A DNA stretch of 49,449 nucleotides from Bacteroidota bacterium (GTDB taxonomy: Bacteria > Bacteroidota > Ignavibacteria > UBA10030 > UBA8401), in NCBI GenBank assembly GCA_030679145.1, contig JAUXTU010000058.1, positions 1 through 49,449 on the forward strand. The letters run 5' to 3'. The translations under genes and the position numbers were made by a program. Below the pieces are notes generated by a model. The model was not told the DNA's origin and did not search any database. It saw only the letters and a program-made list of their open reading frames with translations. Every line of letters begins with the position of its first letter. The stretch's first letter is position 1. Below are positions 8,201-17,571 of the stretch, piece by piece.

Positions 8201-10088
8201 TGAACGTGTCTCCCGCGCGACTTTCATAAATAAATTCCTCGTCAACTTCACCGACTTTTGTTTTTAAATCTTCAAGATAGACACCAAAATATCCGCGATT
8301 GGGAATTGTCCCGGCGTTCATGATTGCAAGAAGTGAAGAGCCGGGGAGGGGAGAAAGTCGATTGTGCAATTTATCCCACATTATTCGGGCGCGAAGTTCA
8401 CGAAATGCTTCATTCGTGTATCGTCCGGCAAGCATTTCAAGGACTGAATGAAAGACACTTTCATTCAAAGTGCGATAACAATATGACTGGCGAATGAGAT
8501 CGAAAATTTCATCAACATTCCATTCTTCTATCCCAACCATTGCAACGATTTGTTGAGCAAGAACATCCAGACAATTTTGAGGAATGAATGTCTGTTCAAT
8601 ATTATGTTCGATCATTCCTTTTGTTACAACAGCGCTTTCGATCAGATCTTCTTTATGTGTGACAAATAATCGTCCTTTACTGTGCGCATTGACCAAATGT
8701 CCTGAACGTCCGACGCGCTGCAAACCACGCGCAACACCTTTGGGAGATTGTATTTGCACAACAAGATCAACTGTTCCAATGTCGATCCCAAGTTCAAGTG
8801 CGGATGTGGTAATTAGTGCGCGAAGTTTTCCGAGTTTTAGATCGGTTTCTAATTGCTCACGAACGGTACGAGACATGCTTCCGTGATACGCAAAAACTTT
8901 TAAAGGGTTTATATCATCCCCGAAAGCTTTTATCGGGGATCCATTCTGTGGATTCCCGTTTTCCTGCCCGTCCCGCAGGTGGGCGTGTGAATGACGAAAC
9001 TTGGAATAGAATGGAACTGCATAATTATTTGTTGTGTCTTGTACTCCATCTAGAAGTTCATTCAATCTTGCAGAAATTCGTTCGGCAAGTCTTCTATTGT
9101 TAACAAAGATGAGTGTTGTTCGATGTTCGTGAATAAGTTGTAATAATTGTGGAAAGACGAGAGACCAAACAGTGTCCATCGGCATATCGGAAAAATCACG
9201 AACAGCACAAATTACTTTTAGATCAACGCTCTTTTTATAACCCGCATCAATAATGTTTACGTTACGCGGAATGAGCTTTTCTTCTTTCCATTCCATTCCT
9301 CCGAGAAATTGTGCAACAGCTTCCAACGGTTTTTGTGTAGCGGAAAGTCCAATCCGAACAAACGAAGCGCGTTGATCATCCGTTCGAGTTTTGCGAACCA
9401 GATGTTCCAATCGTTCCATAGATAATGAAAGATGAACGCCTCGTTTTGTATTGCTGATAGAATGAATTTCATCAACAATAACATATTGCACGGAATGAAA
9501 CAATGCCCGTGATTTTTCAGACGTAAGCATCAAAAACAACGATTCAGGAGTAGTAATCAGAATATCCGGCGGATGTTTTAACATTCGCGCCCGTTCGGTT
9601 TGTGTAGTGTCGCCTGTCCGAACTGCACTTCGGATTTCCGGCATTTTTATTCCTTGTGATTCAGTTTCTTGCAAGATACCATTCAAAGGAATTTCAAGAT
9701 TCCTATGAATATCGTTGTTAAGTGCTTTTAGAGGAGATATATAAAGAACACGAACGCCATTGATAGGATTGTCATTGTGGATACTTTCAGATTTCTTTTT
9801 GGATTTACGAAGAGTTTTTTTCTTCAATCCGGAGTTTTGGTTTGTTTCTATTTCGTCGGAATCTGCAATGATACTTGCTAATGCGATATTCTCTTCCACT
9901 AAATGATTGATACACCACAAAAATGCCGCGAGTGTTTTTCCGGAACCGGTTGGTGCCACGATAAGAGTATGACTGCCTTCGGAAATGGATGGCCAACCTT
10001 GCTGCTGTGGCGGGGAAGGCGGACCAAACGTTCGTGTGAACCATTGGCGAACGACCGGATGAAATTTTTGGAGGATATTTTCTGACAT
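5253..10088 (-). CDS. lhr: Lhr-type large ATP-dependent DNA helicase
   Basis: About 1611 aa, typical of the long Lhr family. Walker A APTGSGKT is at 45-52; VIVDEIHSISNTKRG (DEIH box), GLSATQKPLEAVAQFLGG (motif III), STTLIFVNNRRLAERI (motif IV) and QRVGRSGHL (motif VI) follow, then winged-helix and Lhr-specific domains to the C-terminus. Lhr proteins are 3'-5' DNA helicases linked to repair. I chose the ATG at 10088 over an upstream TTG because family proteins begin close to the FGPPSPPQQQGWPSI motif. The frame contains low-complexity segments at about residues 365-392 and 686-716 that are translated dispersed repeats (see repeat entries), and a 31-bp hairpin near residue 1500. It heads a five-gene leftward operon. 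Confidence 0.92.
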   Translation of the reverse strand: MSENILQKFHPVVRQWFTRTFGPPSPPQQQGWPSISEGSHTLIVAPTGSGKTLAAFLWCINHLVEENIALASIIADSDEIETNQNSGLKKKTLRKSKKKSESIHNDNPINGVRVLYISPLKALNNDIHRNLEIPLNGILQETESQGIKMPEIRSAVRTGDTTQTERARMLKHPPDILITTPESLFLMLTSEKSRALFHSVQYVIVDEIHSISNTKRGVHLSLSMERLEHLVRKTRTDDQRASFVRIGLSATQKPLEAVAQFLGGMEWKEEKLIPRNVNIIDAGYKKSVDLKVICAVRDFSDMPMDTVWSLVFPQLLQLIHEHRTTLIFVNNRRLAERISARLNELLDGVQDTTNNYAVPFYSKFRHSHAHLRDGQENGNPQNGSPIKAFGDDINPLKVFAYHGSMSRTVREQLETDLKLGKLRALITTSALELGIDIGTVDLVVQIQSPKGVARGLQRVGRSGHLVNAHSKGRLFVTHKEDLIESAVVTKGMIEHNIEQTFIPQNCLDVLAQQIVAMVGIEEWNVDEIFDLIRQSYCYRTLNESVFHSVLEMLAGRYTNEAFRELRARIMWDKLHNRLSPLPGSSLLAIMNAGTIPNRGYFGVYLEDLKTKVGEVDEEFIYESRAGDTFILGSNVWRMMDIDANKVIVTPAPGQPARMPFWRGEGIGRTYELGVRIGEFLEELSNSRHSEERSDEESTAELKADSSSDKEHRTQNDKINMLSLFPIDSNSTRNIIEYVEDQRSSTQIVPTHKTIVVEGFRDEVGDPRIVVHSCYGKGVNGLLGIVLSYTLKQRLNIDVQMLYNDNGILFRCSDAERLPLDLFSDITLQTAQQIILEEIPSSPLFGALFRQNAERSLLLPKGTPGKRRPFFLQRLKSADLLQIVRQYNDFPIVIETIRECLTDVLDFEHFKEIITKIETEEIRIHTVQNEVPSPFASTLLFDFAAVYMYQWDEPKDTAKQQFASLNRELISKVVNIEELKTVVRTDAVEKVEEQLQFTAPTRRARTPEELMEVLLRLGELTEIELLSRIENKEFIAQLQTKNIISSIAIGENKYFILTEELPIYKPFAVFPKEWLLSLIDVSLDKEFNRTEALQYVIFRKLCSHGTLTTTKIAQRFGIDNNECETILRELLKAQNIVHGVLTNESEEEQWCYRPNFERIHRASIFILRKEIKPATIAQFTQLLLKWQHRDPSAQEQNDDGMRTLLQQFQGFSLQPELWETEIFRTRIQFYDGKYVRQFTQRGEFFSVGTDSGRSQWIGRGEGALFLKSKEQSLESLSKHALDVYEFFKENGASFLSDIREHTSYSLSTINRTLSELFWRGLVTNDVVDEVLNIKRFRAVESELPAERIKIINHRLNPLKAVALKSVRQAFKQVPGWNGRWSLVHIKSILGAHVSDEEKIQHQAQQLLLRYGVVAREIAKREENLLPWSLLAMEFQRMEMRGEIRRGYFVEGLSGMQFALPDAVRMLDEIKSRKQINEIPIVVNACDPANPYGVGIDFYSSEPFAQSEGFTADLPRISRLPGNYIIFSNGSPIVWIENYGLRIFILSKEDTNDAFVHGFQQFINHIRTSYPERNELSIEYCNNLRPSESGFAELFRSLGFYRDRVQTMRLDLR
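5563..5593. repeat. Perfect 14-bp inverted repeat inside the helicase gene
   Basis: Arms 5563-5576 (GTGAACCCTTCGCT) and 5580-5593 are exact reverse complements around TTG. It is read in frame as part of the sequence YSSEPFAQSEGFT. It resembles a terminator or REP-like stem but has no T-run and lies in coding DNA, so a small mobile or folded element that the protein tolerates is more likely. Confidence 0.6.
7941..8029. repeat. Dispersed palindromic repeat inserted in frame in the helicase gene
   Basis: The stretch begins GTCATTTTGAG and ends TCAGAATGAC, and contains the complementary pair CGAAGAATCT (7971-7980) and AGATTCTTCG (7998-8007). Such GTCATTCTGAG...CGAAGAATCT sequences are recurring dispersed repeats in many bacterial genomes. 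On the minus strand it is translated as a charged segment containing HSEERSDEES, which has no place in an Lhr fold; the frame is kept. Confidence 0.75.
8914..8996. repeat. Second dispersed repeat inserted in frame in the helicase gene
   Basis: Contains the stem ATCCCCGA (8916-8923)/TCGGGGAT (8933-8940), then a GGATTCCCG segment, a CCTGCCCGTCCCGCAGG-type motif, and ends GTGAATGACG. This is the same class of GTCATTC/GAATGAC-ended repeat found at 25909 and 47864. It adds about 27 residues (HSHAHLRDGQENGNPQ...) between motif IV and the VFAYHGSMS segment of the helicase. Confidence 0.7.
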
Positions 10089-10223
10089 TAAAACCAATGT
10101 AAGCAAAAAGGATTTAAGACAAAAAATAACAAGATTATTGTTCCGTACTTCTCAAATTGATTTTCTCTCAAACAATCGCTATACTTTGCAATAAGTCCAC
10201 TGTATTCAGCAAAAAAATGAGTA

Positions 10224-11663
10224 ATGAAGCAGCCAACACGAATTCTATTTATTGAGAACAATCAGGAAAGCATAGCATTGTTTAACAATGAGATGCGAAA
10301 GTCCGGTATTGATCATACGCTGCTCCATATTGCTTCATTTGACCTGATTCCCGAAACACTCGAAGAATTTTCTCCTGAAATTATTGTTTTTGATTACGCT
10401 ATTGTAGAAATAAAGCCATCCGATACAATTTCAATATTGAAGAATATGGTTGCAACGACTCCGCTCATCATTTATTCCAATGTGTTGAATGAAGAGATTG
10501 TTGTTGAATGTATGCGTTCAGGTGCTGCAGATTATGTGTTCAAGCAGCATTCAGCTCGTCTTGGTTCAGCAATTGAAAATGCAATCGATAAACGCCGTGT
10601 ACAAGAAGAATTGCGATCAAGTAAAGAACGCTTCAACACTCTTGCAAAAGTTTCTACCGTTGGAATTTTTCTCACTTCTTCGGATGGATCGTATCTGTAT
10701 GTGAATGAACGATGGACGGACATTACCGGTCTTGGTTATGACAAAGCATTTGGAGAGGGTTTTTTGAATGCAGTTCATTCGCATGACAGAAAACGCATTC
10801 GTACCGAATGGCATCGGTGTGTTCAAGAACAAAGCGCATTCCAATCGGAATACAGAGTATATAGAGAGAGCGACGAAAAAGAATTGTGGGTATTCGGGCA
10901 GGCATTGCCGGAGTTTAATCCCGACGGCTCGCTTGCAGGTTTTGTCGGAACGATCACCGATATCACCGAGCGGATGAATTCCGAAATTGAAATTGACACT
11001 TCTCGCAAGCAGTTACGCGCATTGACTGTTCGCCTGCAGAACATTCGGGAAGAAGAACGAACCCATATTGCGCGCGAAATTCATGATGACCTCGGTCAGG
11101 CGTTGACCGGGTTGAAGATGGATCTTGTTTGGTTGAACAATAAATTAACGGATACCGATGTAGCAATTCAGAAACGAATGAAGTCGATGATGTTGCTTGC
11201 CGATTCCACAATTCACAATGTGAGAAAACTTGCAACCGATCTTCGCCCGGGAATTTTGGATGATATCGGACTTGCGGCTGCGATCGAATGGCAAGGAAAA
11301 GATTTTGGCGAACGAACGGGGATTAATTTTTCATTTCATCTTGACGAAGAATTGCACATTGACGAAAAACGTGCCACGGCATTCTTCAGAATTTTTCAAG
11401 AAGCAGTGACAAATGTTATCCGCCATGCGGATGCAAAAAATATTATCGTTTCGCTTCGTAAAGAATCAAATAATGTTCTGCTGATGATCGAAGATGACGG
11501 AAGAGGTATTGCGCCACATGAAATTACTAACCTCCGTTCCGTAGGATTGTTGGGAATGAAAGAACGCGCAGCAAGTTTCAACGGCGAGGTACAAGTGCTC
11601 GGGCAACATGGCGTTGGTACGACAGTCCGTGTACGAATACCACTTGCTGGATCTTCAACATAA
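10224..11663 (+). CDS. REC-PAS histidine kinase of the HisKA_3 (NarX/DesK) type
   Basis: 479 aa, no membrane segments. Residues 5-120 form a receiver domain with phosphoacceptor Asp57 (IIVFDYAIV); 133-250 is a PAS domain (ERFNTLAKVSTVGIFLTSSDG... FVGTITDITER); the HisKA_3 dimerisation box is at about 275-335 with His287 in REIHDDLGQAL; the ATPase domain closes the protein (NVIRHADAKN, DDGRGIAPHE, GLLGMKERA). It is a cytoplasmic intermediate that can receive phosphate on the REC domain and sense a small ligand through PAS. Such kinases usually pair with NarL-type regulators; the next gene is a receiver-only protein of that style. No clear ribosome site precedes the ATG. Confidence 0.9.
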   Translation: MKQPTRILFIENNQESIALFNNEMRKSGIDHTLLHIASFDLIPETLEEFSPEIIVFDYAIVEIKPSDTISILKNMVATTPLIIYSNVLNEEIVVECMRSGAADYVFKQHSARLGSAIENAIDKRRVQEELRSSKERFNTLAKVSTVGIFLTSSDGSYLYVNERWTDITGLGYDKAFGEGFLNAVHSHDRKRIRTEWHRCVQEQSAFQSEYRVYRESDEKELWVFGQALPEFNPDGSLAGFVGTITDITERMNSEIEIDTSRKQLRALTVRLQNIREEERTHIAREIHDDLGQALTGLKMDLVWLNNKLTDTDVAIQKRMKSMMLLADSTIHNVRKLATDLRPGILDDIGLAAAIEWQGKDFGERTGINFSFHLDEELHIDEKRATAFFRIFQEAVTNVIRHADAKNIIVSLRKESNNVLLMIEDDGRGIAPHEITNLRSVGLLGMKERAASFNGEVQVLGQHGVGTTVRVRIPLAGSST

Positions 11664-11729
11664 GATCTCTATGATTACCATTCGTATATACATTTCCGCA
11701 ATTGTTGTATATTGTTGAATACAATAATT

Positions 11730-12122
11730 ATGCAGAAAATAGACCGACGTAAAAAAATTACTATTTTCATTGTTGATGATTCAGAGATCGTTCGGGATAG
11801 AATTACATCCATGTTATCAGAGGTTCCGGCGGTCAATATTGTTGGTTATGCCGATAATCCGCTTTCAGCAATGGAAGGGATCATCAAATCAAACCCCGAT
11901 GTCGTAATTCTGGATATTTTTCTCATCGGCGGCAGCGGAATTCATGTTCTTAAGAATATTCGTGGAAAAAAAATAACTGCAAAAGTTATTGTGCTAACAA
12001 ATTATGCACAGGAAGAATACCGCAAAAAGTGTTTTGAAGAAGGTGCGGATTATTTCTTTGATAAATCGATAGAATTTGACCGCGTTGTAAATGTTATTAC
12101 AAAAATATCAACCGCGGAATAG
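11730..12122 (+). CDS. Single-domain response regulator (CheY-like receiver)
   Basis: 130 aa from the ATG at 11730 (an in-frame TTG at 11712 is possible but begins inside an AT-rich leader). The receiver is complete: acidic pair in IFIVDDSEIVRDR, phosphoacceptor Asp62 in DVVILDIF, Thr/Asn switch in VLTNYA, and Lys111 in FFDKS. Sequence style is NarL-like, but no DNA-binding domain follows, so it signals by protein contact or passes phosphate on. It lies between the HisKA_3 kinase and the membrane kinase. Confidence 0.88.
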   Translation: MQKIDRRKKITIFIVDDSEIVRDRITSMLSEVPAVNIVGYADNPLSAMEGIIKSNPDVVILDIFLIGGSGIHVLKNIRGKKITAKVIVLTNYAQEEYRKKCFEEGADYFFDKSIEFDRVVNVITKISTAE

Positions 12123-12166
12123 ATCTTTTAAATTATATTCAATTACTAAATAAACGGAGTTATCGT

Positions 12167-14245
12167 ATGAGAGAAGCAATCTTCCGTGCCGGTGCGCTGC
12201 TGATGAATCGTCTTAATTATCTGCAAAAATTTGCGATTGTGGCGTTGCTGTTGTTGATCCCGAGTTTCAGTTTATTGTATGTGGTAACAACTCAGATCAA
12301 TAAGAACGTGGAGTATTCGCAAAAGGAATTAACGGGTATCATCTATAATCATGCACTTCGTCAATTCTTCGAAACGGTGCAGCTCCATCGTGAATATTCC
12401 GTCCGGTTCTTCTTCCAGGATTCCACTGCCCAGCAATTAATGATAATGGCTCAACAGCAGATCGAAGATGCTGTCATAAGCGGTGATTCCGTTGATGCAC
12501 AATTTGGAGACGCATTATCTGTAAGTGAACAATGGAAGAACATTAAGATTGATTGGAAGAACTTGAAGAGCCGTGCATTCACCCATAAGGTGGAAAAAAG
12601 CGTGGAGCTTCACAATAAATTGATGTCTGATATCTTGTCATTGATCGTTGATGTAGCTGATAATTCTAACTTAACGCTGGATACGGATATTGAAACATAT
12701 TATTTGATGAATATTACAAATTTTAAAGTTCTTCAAATGACGGAAGCACTGAGTCGATCAAAGATTTTGCTGCGCTCAATCGATTCGACCGGAATACTTT
12801 CCGCCGATCAGCGAAATTCATTTACCCTGCAAGCAGGAAATATACAACCGTTAATGTCGGATATTGCAGATGGTGTGAATAGAATTAACACGTACAACCA
12901 ACCGATATCACCATTGGTGGAACCATCGTATGTAGATCTTAAATCAACCACAGATCAATATCTTGAGATACTTCAATCGGAGTTGTTGGATGACAGCTTG
13001 CGTACGCTTCATGGAATTGATTATACCATTCTGGATCGTCCCATCAAAGCCGGACTTGATGTATTTGATGTTCAAGTGCCGATCTTAAAGAATTTGATCG
13101 AGCAACGTATTAAAACATTAGAGAACCAAGGATTCATCTATATTACCGGTACATTAATCTTGCTTCTGTTTGTGTCGTATTTGTTGGGTGGATTCTATAG
13201 TTCGGTGGTTGGAACAGTGGCAACACTTGAAAATGTTGCAACGCAGTTGAATGAAGGGAAGATCACCGAAGTGGTTGAAGTTGAAACACGGGATGAGTTA
13301 GGACGTGTAGCACGGTCATTCAACCAAATTGCATTAAGCTTGCTGCAACGAAACAAAGAACTGGAAGATAATAGGACACAAATTGAAGCAACAAACAGAG
13401 CCTTGCGTGAGACTCAAACAGCTCTCGTACAAGGAGAGAAAATGGCATCACTTGGTCAAATGGTCGCCGGTCTTGCTCATGAAGTAAATACACCGCTCGG
13501 TTATGTAAAAAACAATATCGAGATGATGATTAATAACCAACAAATGATCAACGATATTGTAGAAAAATATCAAAAACTGTTGGATATGCTTGTGAATGGT
13601 GTTGAAGACGGTTTGGAAGAAGCAGTTACGGATCTTGCAATGCTTTCTACAGAACTTGAAAAGAATACGGTGTTAGAAGACAGCAAAACAATGTTGTCGC
13701 AGGCACTTGTCGGTACAGAACGTATTCAAGAACTGATCAGAAACTTACGCGAATTTTCCCGACTTGATGAAGCCGATCTTGCAAAGATCGATCTTAATAA
13801 TGCATTGGAAGCAACGCTTGTTATTGCCAACAATGTTATTAAAAATAAAGCTGTCGTCAAAAAAGATTTCACCGCAAATCTTATGGCGGAATGTTATCCC
13901 GCACAATATAATCAGGTTATTCTGAACTTATTGACAAACGCGGCTCAGGCAATTGAGGGACAAGGAACCATCACGATCCGTACATATAAGGAACCTGGCA
14001 ACCCCGATATGGCAGTTGTTAAAATTAGCGATACCGGACGAGGTATTCCCAAAGAGAATCTCGGAAAGATCTTTGAACCATTCTTCACTACAAAGAAAAT
14101 CGGTGAAGGAACCGGATTAGGATTATCGATCTCATATAAGATCATTGAAAAACATGGCGGGTCGATAAAAGTGGAGAGTGAAGTGGGACGCGGAACTGAT
14201 TTTTTTGTGCGTATTCCTGTTATTCAACAGAGAGTTGCAAAATAA
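12167..14245 (+). CDS. Membrane sensor histidine kinase with large periplasmic helical domain
   Basis: 692 aa. TM1 at about 22-41 and TM2 at about 324-345 bracket a helical periplasmic sensor of about 280 residues containing NSNLTLDTDIETYYLM, a segment resembling the nitrate/NIT-like four-helix sensors of many chemoreceptors. HAMP is at about 346-395, a coiled coil leads to the H-box with His438 (GLAHEVNTPLGYV), and the ATPase domain follows (ILNLLTNAAQAI, DTGRGIP, GTGLGLSISY). It starts at ATG 12167 with GGAG 8-10 bp upstream. The response regulator that follows overlaps or abuts it, so they are a likely pair. The ligand is not shown. Confidence 0.9.
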   Translation: MREAIFRAGALLMNRLNYLQKFAIVALLLLIPSFSLLYVVTTQINKNVEYSQKELTGIIYNHALRQFFETVQLHREYSVRFFFQDSTAQQLMIMAQQQIEDAVISGDSVDAQFGDALSVSEQWKNIKIDWKNLKSRAFTHKVEKSVELHNKLMSDILSLIVDVADNSNLTLDTDIETYYLMNITNFKVLQMTEALSRSKILLRSIDSTGILSADQRNSFTLQAGNIQPLMSDIADGVNRINTYNQPISPLVEPSYVDLKSTTDQYLEILQSELLDDSLRTLHGIDYTILDRPIKAGLDVFDVQVPILKNLIEQRIKTLENQGFIYITGTLILLLFVSYLLGGFYSSVVGTVATLENVATQLNEGKITEVVEVETRDELGRVARSFNQIALSLLQRNKELEDNRTQIEATNRALRETQTALVQGEKMASLGQMVAGLAHEVNTPLGYVKNNIEMMINNQQMINDIVEKYQKLLDMLVNGVEDGLEEAVTDLAMLSTELEKNTVLEDSKTMLSQALVGTERIQELIRNLREFSRLDEADLAKIDLNNALEATLVIANNVIKNKAVVKKDFTANLMAECYPAQYNQVILNLLTNAAQAIEGQGTITIRTYKEPGNPDMAVVKISDTGRGIPKENLGKIFEPFFTTKKIGEGTGLGLSISYKIIEKHGGSIKVESEVGRGTDFFVRIPVIQQRVAK

Positions 14246-14318
14246 AATAAAGGTAGTTCTGAAAGGTCAAGAAAGAATAACGATGATGCGATTACATATT
14301 GCATCAGGAGAAGAAGAA

Positions 14319-15317
14319 ATGTCAAAAGTAATGGTGCCTGAAAAATCAAATATACTTTTTGTCGACGACGAACCGATGATTTTATCGTCGTTGAACATGT
14401 TGTTTAAAAATAAATATAAGGTCTATCTTGCCGAGAATGGCTATGATGGATTGGAGATCATAAAGTCTGTTCCGATTAAAGTAATTGTGAGTGATCAGCG
14501 CATGCCCGGCATGCTTGGTCATGAATTGTTGCGCCAAGTAAAAGAGATTAGTCCAAACACTGTCCGAATGTTATTAACAGGATATTCCGATCTTGATGCG
14601 ATCATAGGTTCAGTGAATGCCGGCGAAGTTTTTCGATTCATCAACAAACCGTGGCAGGGCGAGTTCATGCTGTATGTGATGAAACTTGGCGTAGAAATTT
14701 ACGATAAAGTCACAAAACTACAAGAAAACGAGATGCAGAAAAACGAAGAACCGGTCACGGATGAAAATCCGGTAACGGGTCATCGTTTTCATATTGAGGT
14801 TGAAGAAGCAAGCCCAACAGTATTATTTGTTGATTACAGCGAGGAAGAGACCGGAAAACTCATAGATAAGTACGGAAGTTTATTCAATACCGTTGCAGTA
14901 AATTCAATCGATGCTGCATTCCAGGAAATGGCGAAGAAGCCGGTATCGGTCATCGTCAGTAATATCAATTTTGGCGATGTAGATGGTGTCAGTTTTCTTG
15001 ATACGGTCCGCCGTGAATATCCAAACACCGTCTCAGTCATACTTACGGAAGTGAAAGACGCACAACTTGCGATCCGTTCCATCAATGAACTGAACGTGTT
15101 TCGCTATCTTGTAAAGCCAATGCCGGAAGATCAGATTTCGCTCACATTGGAAAAAGCAATTGAGCGAAGTAAAGTAGTTAAGGCAGCGCCGCATAAGAAT
15201 GTATTAAAGATGGCGGAAGAGATTGCACCTGAACGGTTTGTCAAAAATGAAGAAAGTACGCTTCGACTGCGATTGCGAGCCGCTCAAGCATTATTGGCTA
15301 AGAACAAATCTAAATAA
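14319..15317 (+). CDS. Response regulator with one active and one pseudo-receiver domain
   Basis: 332 aa from the ATG at 14319, which has a clear site (AGGAGAAGAAG) just upstream; upstream in-frame codons read through the 3' end of the kinase gene and are rejected. Receiver 1 (10-130) has VDDE and phosphoacceptor Asp59 (VIVSDQRMPGM), RpfG-like. Receiver 2 (165-290) keeps the early Asp (LFVDYS) but has Asn215 where Asp is expected (VIVSNINFGD), so it should not be phosphorylated. No output domain follows; the C-terminal tail is basic. It probably relays by binding a partner and may be locked by the second domain. Confidence 0.87.
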   Translation: MSKVMVPEKSNILFVDDEPMILSSLNMLFKNKYKVYLAENGYDGLEIIKSVPIKVIVSDQRMPGMLGHELLRQVKEISPNTVRMLLTGYSDLDAIIGSVNAGEVFRFINKPWQGEFMLYVMKLGVEIYDKVTKLQENEMQKNEEPVTDENPVTGHRFHIEVEEASPTVLFVDYSEEETGKLIDKYGSLFNTVAVNSIDAAFQEMAKKPVSVIVSNINFGDVDGVSFLDTVRREYPNTVSVILTEVKDAQLAIRSINELNVFRYLVKPMPEDQISLTLEKAIERSKVVKAAPHKNVLKMAEEIAPERFVKNEESTLRLRLRAAQALLAKNKSK

Positions 15318-15360
15318 ATGAATAACATTAACAATTAAAGAGCGTATGACTATGTTGTAA

Positions 15361-15396
15361 ACAATAAGCCCCGCAACCCTTCGCGGGGTTTATTGT
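15361..15396 (+). terminator. Intrinsic terminator after the two-component cluster
   Basis: A 14-bp stem (ACAATAAGCCCCGC at 15361-15374 and its partner at 15383-15396, one G.U pair) with an 8-base loop. The A-rich 5' and T-rich 3' flanks make it work in either direction. It separates the response regulator gene from the repeat-protein genes, whose start lies only 7-28 bp beyond. Confidence 0.85.
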
Positions 15397-15402
15397 TTGC
15401 GC

Positions 15403-17466
15403 ATGAACACACGCGGCATCTGCATGCAAAATATCTCTCAAAAAATAACCGGAGCAGAACATCTGACCGAAGTGATCGTGTTCTTAAAGAATGCCGATCG
15501 GTTTGTTCGTCACGGTGATATTGACCGTGCGATTGATGAGATCATGCGAGCTCGCGAGAAAAATCCGACTATAATGTATGCGCGCGCATACGAAGAATAT
15601 ATACGTTCAATAATCTTACACCGTGGTGATCCGGTTGAGGGCGGCGCGGATAATGCGCAAGCACAGCAAGCTGTCATCAATAATCTTTTGCCAACACTTG
15701 AAAAGATACTGGACCTTGCAATAAAAGAAGTGAAACGCAGTGCAGTATCGGCTTATAAGCAAAAAGAAATGCTTGCAATACAGCATATTCAGCAGCAAGA
15801 AGAACTGAAAGAAGAACAGATTCACGCTTCAAATCTCGCAAAAAAAATATCCGACTATTTAGCACGAGCACAGCAGTTTGAAAAGAAAAATGAATTTCAT
15901 TTTGCACTGAATGAAATCGCGCGCGCGTTCATGCTCGATCCCGCCAATGAACATATTCAGCAGGTTGAAGAACAGATCAAAGCATCGCAGGAAAAATTTC
16001 AACATAGTGATAATTCAGAGAGCAAAGTAAAACAGAACAGCGAACTTCACCGGCATGAACAATTGTTTGAGGAATGGCAGCACCAACGTCTCGAAGGAAA
16101 AAAACTTGAAGAGCAGAAAAGAGAAGAGGCATATCAGCTGGCTCGTACTCAGAAAATAAAACAATATGTGCATCAGGTGCGATCGCTGTATTCGGAAAAT
16201 AAGATCGAAGAAGCACAGAGTCAATTAGGGTTTGTTTTAGTGCTCGATCCATTGAATGAAGACGTACTGGAACTTGATCAGAAGATTCGCGAGGCTCAGG
16301 ACAAAAAACATGAAGAGAAACTTGAACAAAAGAAACAGAAGCTAGAAGCAGAACAGAAGAAGATCGAAACGATTCGTCTTACCATCCAAAAAAATATTGA
16401 TAAAGCAAAGGAATTACTTCAATCTCAGCGTTTTGCTGAAGCGCTTCGCGTGACGACACAGACATATTTCATTGACCCGTCAAATGAAGAAGTGGTTGCA
16501 CTCGAAAAAAAAATATTAGAAGCGGAAGAAGAATCGATCCAAAGGGAAAAAGAATTTCAAATACAGCAGGAAGAGGAACGTCGCCGAAAGCAAGAAACGG
16601 AATTGCACCGTCTGTCGATCCAACAAAAAAAACGGGAACAGATTCGAGAAAGAGTGGATGCCGAAACAAAGTTATTACGGAACGAAGAAGAAGTATTGTT
16701 GTGTCTTTCAAAAGCACGCGGTTTCTTAAGTATTTCCAATCACGATGAAGCATTAGTCCAGATCGGCAAAGCGTTCAAGATCAATCCGTTTGATGAAGAG
16801 ATCGCAAAACTTCAGCGTGAAATTTTAGATGCAGAGAAAAAAGAAAAGCTATCACGAAAGTCAGCGGTTCAGCAGACCACCGAGCAGGTAAAACCCGCTA
16901 ACGAAGTGACGGTAGCATTAGTTCAGGAAGCGATTACTAAAGCCCAAGAACTAAGGAAATCACTTCAATTTCAGGATGCATTGTATGTTATTGCTCAAGC
17001 ATATCGGCACGACCCGATGAATGAAGAACTCTTTGCACTTGAAGGTGATATTCAACAAGAATATCTTAAATATGATGAAGAACAGCAGGCGGAACTTGCA
17101 TCAACAAAGAATAACCAAGGTATCAGAAAGAGTTTGGCAATGGCGCGGGAAAGCCTTTCCCGTGAGGCGTTCGGTGAAGCAATGGCGTGGGTAGACTATG
17201 CGCTCAGTTTCGATATGAAGCGTTTGGATACATTACAACTGCGTGATGAAATTGAAAATGCGGAGCGTTTGGCCGCAGAAAAAAAGGCAAACGAAGAGAA
17301 AGAATTGTTGATACAGACCCACTTAAGTAAAGCGAGGGAACTTATTTCCGAAAATCGGACTTTTGAAGCAATGCTCGAGGTCGATTTGGCTATACGTCTC
17401 AATCCGTCACATAACGAAGCTTTGGCTTTGCGTAAACAGTTCAGTGAAATACCGAAAAATCAGTGA
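15403..17466 (+). CDS. TPR-like/coiled-coil repeat protein, 8 units
   Basis: About 687 aa of unknown family. It is built from eight copies of a roughly 45-residue helical unit with the pattern L..A..F....F..AL.EI..A...DP.NE....LE..I (for example [21 protein letters not shown] and [12 protein letters not shown]), joined by Glu/Lys/Gln-rich coiled coils of 30-50 residues. Single TPR-like hairpins on coiled-coil rods suggest a long cytoplasmic scaffold. There is no signal peptide or membrane segment. The start may be ATG 15403 or ATG 15424 ([10 protein letters not shown]); neither has a good ribosome site. Homologous over its whole length to the next gene, so the three-gene set arose by duplication and unit gain. 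Confidence 0.7.
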   Translation: MNTRGICMQNISQKITGAEHLTEVIVFLKNADRFVRHGDIDRAIDEIMRAREKNPTIMYARAYEEYIRSIILHRGDPVEGGADNAQAQQAVINNLLPTLEKILDLAIKEVKRSAVSAYKQKEMLAIQHIQQQEELKEEQIHASNLAKKISDYLARAQQFEKKNEFHFALNEIARAFMLDPANEHIQQVEEQIKASQEKFQHSDNSESKVKQNSELHRHEQLFEEWQHQRLEGKKLEEQKREEAYQLARTQKIKQYVHQVRSLYSENKIEEAQSQLGFVLVLDPLNEDVLELDQKIREAQDKKHEEKLEQKKQKLEAEQKKIETIRLTIQKNIDKAKELLQSQRFAEALRVTTQTYFIDPSNEEVVALEKKILEAEEESIQREKEFQIQQEEERRRKQETELHRLSIQQKKREQIRERVDAETKLLRNEEEVLLCLSKARGFLSISNHDEALVQIGKAFKINPFDEEIAKLQREILDAEKKEKLSRKSAVQQTTEQVKPANEVTVALVQEAITKAQELRKSLQFQDALYVIAQAYRHDPMNEELFALEGDIQQEYLKYDEEQQAELASTKNNQGIRKSLAMARESLSREAFGEAMAWVDYALSFDMKRLDTLQLRDEIENAERLAAEKKANEEKELLIQTHLSKARELISENRTFEAMLEVDLAIRLNPSHNEALALRKQFSEIPKNQ

Positions 17467-17571
17467 ATGGGACGTTACGATTCATTATAACATTCTAACC
17501 GCTTTCACTGTTGCTTTGCCCACAGATTTTTTTTTAGATTATAGTGACAACTAAAAATATACAGCGGAAAA

